Shown here in pieces: positions 58,621 to 64,000 of a DNA stretch of 64,000 nt; positions within the stretch are counted from its first letter, which is position 1, and each line of letters begins with the position of its first letter. The notes under the pieces are model-generated. The model had not been told where the DNA came from, ran no database searches, and worked only from the letters and a program-made list of their open reading frames with translations. A program made the translations under genes and the position numbers. Source of the stretch: Dipylidium caninum (taxonomy: Eukaryota; Platyhelminthes; Cestoda; Cyclophyllidea; Dipylidiidae); contig QEYB01000725.1 in the NCBI GenBank assembly GCA_017562135.1, positions 191,001 to 255,000 on the forward strand, written 5' to 3'.

Positions 58621-61600
58621 GAGTAGCACTTCGCCTGCGGTACTTGGGGGTGCAGCGCACAATGCCAGCAGCCTTTGGCAGCGGGATTTCGCCTGTCAAG
58701 GAAATTATGAAATATCGGCTGCTTCGGCGTGCATTATGGGTATTTAAGGCGACACGGAAAGAATTTTTACTCGCTTCAGTGTCTGTATAGGTGGACGATT
58801 TAAGGCGAACTTCGGTCATGGCTGAGACGAAAGTAGGTTAAATGAACCGCGCCTTCAGACTTATTCATGGCTAAGTATATGCTCCAATAGGAGTTTCGTG
58901 TGATAGCATTGACTACGAGACAAGGGAAGATCTGTGTATTGAACATTTAGCTAGTACTTTGAAAGTTTACTTTGATACGTGGCGTTGCGATTTCTTGCTG
59001 TCGAAACAAAAATCGGGAGATGGGAAATGACAGGCACCTGAATCGAGCGAATTCGCACCTTTTACACACCTGAACTCTTCATGTGTGAGCAAACGACTAT
59101 ACTTTATTCATGTGACTGTCAAGGTGTGTTGCACAAAGCGCAGAACCAAGGAATGCCTCGAAAAGTTCATTTAGCAAATCATTGAAGCAAGAATGGCTAT
59201 CCGGTGAGCTGTAGGCAGTGAGGAGACGGTGAACTGACAGACACAATCCCATCTGAAATGTTAATTCGCGGTAGGCTGTGCAGATGCAAGAAAGAGAGAT
59301 TTTGTCCATTTTGTTAGGCCAGACGGCCAGAAAGGTTTATCAGGCGTCAGGGCTGGCGAAGTAAAAGGCGTTTGACGAGGTGACCGTGTTTACTTCACGC
59401 GAATCTAAACATAGAGCCGACTGCGTTTCCCGTCCGGAATCCCATCAGTGCCTACAGTCCCTCCATCGGGAGGCTGTCGACTGAGTTGCCATAGTAACAA
59501 AGGAAAGGGTGAAGTTAGATAAGCGTAGGACACTCGGTGAACGCATATGTGAGAAGAATCATTTGGCACAGTTGGTTGCATGTTCCGCACACATAAATTC
59601 GTACAGACAACCGCCGAAAATTCATCCAGTGAACGTCTCATTTGCATCCATTAGAGGCACTGTGTGGCCACCCACGTCCCCAGCCCGAAAAATGATAATT
59701 TTAATGGAAGGAAGATGGAATGTCGTCGATGATCTTATCTGGGTATTAGAGCACATCCACACTGCACAACTATAACAATCTGGTAAGTGGCTTCGAAAAC
59801 ACCTCCGGTTGAGAGAGCAGAAAGCCAGTGTGAATATTCGCCTATTCCATAGACTCTTTTTTCGTCCACTTTGTGTCCTCCGCCGGCAGCAGTGGCAGTA
59901 AGTGGAAGAATTAGAAGCGTACAGCCTCTGGAGTCACGCAAAACGCCCCTCTTCATCCACTTGCCCCGAGGCGCAGGGAATGCCTCCGTCAGATGTTTTG
60001 GGGAGTGCGCATGAGAATCGGTGGCGGATTTTCGCAGTCACCGACCCGCACGACTGGAAGGCAGCACCGGTCGAGAACACACACACGACGGCCGCCTCAA
60101 TCAAAGTGTCCCCTGTCCGCCCCCACCCGCCAGGCCTGTCAACTCCACCGGAATGTTGATAGGCCGAAACAGATGTGACAATAGCGCTTCTTCTCCATTT
60201 GGCTAGTGGTGGATGCACTACCCATCCCGGTATTACCACGGGAATGCAGGGAGACGAGGGAAATGCCACAGATCGCATGCGACTCCTCAACGGGGAAAGT
60301 TGCACATCTTTCTTCTCTTCTCATTACGCGTCCGCAGAAGGCACATAGAAAGGATGAGTGTTGGTGTGGAGCGGGGGAAAAGGTTGTGCTGCTTACCGAA
60401 TGGACGCAGGTTGGAGGGCGGTGGACGGCGATTGGAGAGGTAGTCGTGGCGCCCTCCCGTCGGGGAATGGCACCTCCTCACGATTATCAACCGCTCGCCT
60501 TGGAATGCTATTCTGCAGTAATGAGACCTGCGGAGCTGAGGAAGGCAAAGAGGCAACGACCTTCGACACAAAAAAGACATCGGGAGTTGGAGAAGCAGTA
60601 GAGCAGGAAGCCTGGGCGCGGGGGGGGAGTGAAGGTGGGGGGGGGGGCATGATCATTTTTTGATTGGAAAATGCTTTGTTTATGCGGGAACCACTGCATT
60701 TGAGGTGGGTTTTTGGGGAGAGTGCACACTCGAGAGAGACTGAAAAATGGGGAAAAAAACTTATGGAAATAACGAACCTACACTTTTCGGTCTCTGTTGA
60801 GTGCGTGGCAGAGACAAAAAACGGCCACCGAAAGACAGCACCCCCAACAGCCACAGCAGTGGCAACAACAGTTCCATTTACTGCCTCACTGGCAACGCGG
60901 CCGCAGTGCACGTCCTGGGGGATCGAGAAATTCGCCTCTTGTGAAGGCGACGTTGGAGGTCCCACGAGAGGCTTTGAGGCACACCACCAGTCCTGTTTTG
61001 CCGAGCCGTCGGCCCCCTAATGCGGGGGGTGTGTTGGTGCTGGGGGCGTGGTTAGGAGGCCGCTCGCTGTCATATAAGTTTTACGCCGTGAAATTTCGCT
61101 CAGTTTTATTTCATAACCAGTCCGCAGATCTGGTAGTGCTGGCAGCGAGGTCCGTCCCTCCGGGTTGTTCTGTAGGGGCGGAAAGAGGATGGGTTTCCTG
61201 TCCGACAGCGGTTGGTGCCGATGGACCGGCCTGCAGGCTGCCTCCACGTTCGGTCTGTCGCGAACCACGAAAATGCTAATGAGGGCGACAGGTGGTTGGA
61301 GTCCTGTCCACTACCGCTCGAAGCGAATGGCCTGACAGACGTGTGGACGAGTGAATTCGGCGTTTTGGGCAGGTGGACAAAAGCGACTGTTCGGGCAAGT
61401 TGTGGATTCACTGCATTGCGCTAATTTGCGCATTCACCAACAGTCAGTGCGTTTGATTGACTCGTGACGGGTGGCTCTCCGCCGCACTCCGGTTAATGTG
61501 AGCGGTGAATCCATCAACTAACGGGCGAATTAATTGCCACTTCCTTCCCTCCGTGCACCAGAGGCGCGATTTAAGGGTTTAGGGCTTTGCAGATGGACCC

Positions 61601-63640
61601 ACTCAACCCCGCAATGAACGCGATAGCACGTCAACGCCTGAGTGGTCGTGGGCGAACAGTTGGCTTCCACGAAAGCCCTACTTCGCATGAAAAGGTGGAT
61701 TCGGCTGAAGGAGCGGTGAATAGACTTTTTTCACCTTTCACATCTGCAGGCATCTCAGCGCAACCAATCGCTCCACATTTCGGGGAGAGGTTACGTCTTT
61801 CTGCCCTTGAAGCCCGGCCGTTCTAAAGAGAGCATGTGGGATCAGCGGTTCTCTCGGGGTCTTCCGCCACCTAAATGGAAGGTATTTTCGAAGTCATCTG
61901 CCTGAGTGTCTCCGTTGCGAATTGTCGGTGTGGACTGGTACTCTGGGATAGGAACATCTACGGCATTACACCTTTCTTTCATGTTCTTAATAAATGAAAA
62001 TTTACATTCTGATTATAGGAGAACTGCGAATCAACCGAAATGTGGGTGTTTTTAGAAGTTATTTGTTGAGGTAAGGAATCCGTTAGCTTTTGTTGTGAGC
62101 AACACAGGCCCATTCTTACAGCATCTGCCTCGGCTACCACCTATTTCGCACCACTTTTAGTCCTGTATTCTCGAGGCATTAAGCGATAGCGCCAAATCGT
62201 CCCCTCCCGTTACTGAGCGAACTCGCTAGCTTGATGTCTTTCGGGGCAATGTGCTGACTCTAGTATCATTTCGCTCCTTCCAACGTTCCCTCTTCTGCTC
62301 TGCATCAATGTCATTGTCGTTCATTTTCCTTTCTTTCTGCACGTAGACGCATTCACACGTTACGCGGTTATGAGCATGATGTTGACAGAACAGAGCCTTC
62401 GCTAATGATGACTTCTAAGGCGAAGAAACTGCCTGCCGATACATCAACTGATTTATAATTTGCCTGACACCATCGTTTATTAGAAGCGTTGTGGCGAATA
62501 TCGTCAATTACCGAGGCCGTTTACACGGCCATTATTAAAGTATGTGTCAAACCACTGCCCCAATGCCTTTTTGAAAGCCTCCATCTGTCACATCTTATCT
62601 AAAAAAGGTTACGGGGAAATACACAAACTGCTTCCTTCCCATTGGTTTTTCTCAAGGTCATGTTATTTTGCTCTGCCCCTATTATCCAGTCCCCTCGAGA
62701 GGCGAGGGTTCTGAGACAAAAGGCACTTCCTCTCGGTACTCCTTAGGGAAAGAAAAGGACTAAAGTCAACAGGAATTGGTTTACCACATCTGCCTCGAGG
62801 TCTAGCTTACGAAATGTGCAATGCTTCTCCACTAGTCCTCATTTTTCTAAACCACATTCGATTTATAAAAGAGAAAAACTCAAAGCTTTCTTAATCTGGG
62901 ATATGATTATTACCCCTCATTAGTGATTTTTCCTTCACTCTGATTAGGTTAGAAAACTTTTCATAAATTCTACTTGCTAGAGTCATTCGAGTGTACGCAC
63001 TACTACAAATTGACTCTTAGAAAGAGGCCACTATCCCGTCGCCATCACAAAAGTTATTGTGTAAAGAAGAGAAACGGCAGATATTGGGAAATAAAATGGT
63101 ACGTTTTTTGGAAGTAGAATTATTCCTTCCATTCTCTTTCAATCGTCATCATGAGAGAAATGGGAGCTTTGATGGGTTTTACATGTTAATCACAAATACC
63201 GGCATGAGCAGCACATCACACTGTCCAGATATCCTGAATAGCTGGTCAGAAAAATTACCAACTGGAGTGATTTCAAGTGGATCCTCTTTAGATCTCCAAA
63301 GGTAGATTAGGAACGAACGCGCCAATTGATTGGACAGTGCCTTCTTACTCGTCTCGCACAGCCCAAATGTAACCTGGCCTTCTGACCCCGAATACTGCCC
63401 GGAGCCGGCTTCTGTGCTCCCTGCGGACGGCGGAGAGCTGTGACACCGGTGTGCAGATGCTCTCTTGAACGCAGGGAAGCCTTTCAGGGTGATTAAACAC
63501 CGGCGCCCATCCACTTGCCTCCATTCTCGTCTAAGCAGTCGCAAAAAGTGTTCACTGGTAGTCCTCGGCAGGCGTCGGCGGTACAGCCTCCCCCCTCTTT
63601 CCTTCCCCCTCTTTCCTCCCCCTTCCCCCCCGATGCAATG
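58621..63640. other. No supported gene
   Basis: Frames such as 60393-60965 (-) and 60206-60601 (+) are long only because stop codons are rare in GC-rich DNA. A short frame at 61593-61690 (+), starting MDPLNPAMNAIARQR and running to a possible donor AAG|GTGGAT, could be a first exon, but stands alone. 61.9-63.3 kb is AT-richer with nothing recognised. Confidence 0.3.
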
Positions 63641-63656
63641 GCTGCCAACGCCTCCT

Positions 63657-63687
63657 ATTGGCTGGCCAGGCCAGACAGGTAGCCAAT
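63657..63687. promoter_or_regulatory. Opposed CCAAT-box pair
   Basis: ATTGG at 63657-63661 and CCAAT at 63683-63687 face each other across a GC-rich spacer with a small palindrome (TGGCCAGGCCA). It follows a C/T-rich tract. A gene starting nearby is not identified. Confidence 0.3.
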
Positions 63688-64000
63688 CACGGGGCGCCGG
63701 AGGAGAGCTTGGTTTTTTCCTCCGTCGCTCCAATTAGTCCGTGGAACGGAAATGGGCTGTATTGGAAAAGGGATATTAATTAGGTAGTTGGAAGAGGATT
63801 TTATTATGCAGGTGTAATATGTGCAGAAAAAAATGTTAAAACTACATCAAATGGCTTGTGTGCTATTTTCGCCGCTTTGTTCGGTAGGAAGGCTATGAAA
63901 CAGCCCGCAGAACCTGCCATGGAGCGCGAGCTCGCAGGAATTCTTTCTTGTTTCATTAGTAAGGGAGTGGGGGGATGGTTCATCCGACAGGCAGGATTCC

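Noticed and set aside
60393..60965. 190-codon open frame on the minus strand
   Set aside because: Low-complexity Pro/Ser sequence without domains or splice signals.
63179..63733. 184-codon open frame on the minus strand
   Set aside because: It crosses a C/T-rich tract and a CCAAT pair; no motif, and the only splice-like sites are weak.

Overview
This window is nuclear DNA from a metazoan, most likely a parasitic flatworm, probably a cestode. Genes are split into small exons with GT-AG introns, there are no operons or ribosome binding sites, AATAAA signals follow coding ends, and low-complexity DNA is abundant. The cestode guess is inference. It rests on a secreted protein that joins a thrombospondin type 1 repeat to a trypsin domain, an architecture I associate with taeniid antigen-5-like proteins, and on a divergent Frizzled.

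Layout: 1-6900 is AT-rich DNA without a recognisable gene. 7609-11750 (+) is a five-exon secreted TSP1-trypsin protease. 13936-21568 (+) is a four-exon gene for an unrecognised coiled-coil protein. Its last two exons lie between the arms of a large, highly similar inverted repeat (16449-18620 against 22279-23063), and its second exon lies inside one arm. 24253-27776 (-) holds exons with FAF1/FAF2-type UAS (thioredoxin-like) domains, present as two tandem modules that share intron positions. 29.2-32.3 kb (-) has further candidate exons, including a terminal exon whose stop codon overlaps an AATAAA. 32.3-40.8 kb is GC-rich and full of short tandem repeats. 40817-42402 (-) has candidate exons of one or two unrecognised genes. 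42777-47842 (+) is a Frizzled receptor, head to head with the minus-strand gene starting at 42402. From 48.3 kb to the end I recognise no gene with confidence.

The genes do not form a visible pathway. The protease acts outside the cell, Frizzled is the Wnt receptor, and UAS proteins of the FAF family usually serve p97/ubiquitin-linked membrane protein quality control. The most unusual items are the duplicated UAS module, the inverted repeat around the coiled-coil gene, the in-frame TAG inside Frizzled, and the altered Dishevelled-binding motif of that Frizzled. All exon models were made by eye from reading frames and splice signals, without transcript data.
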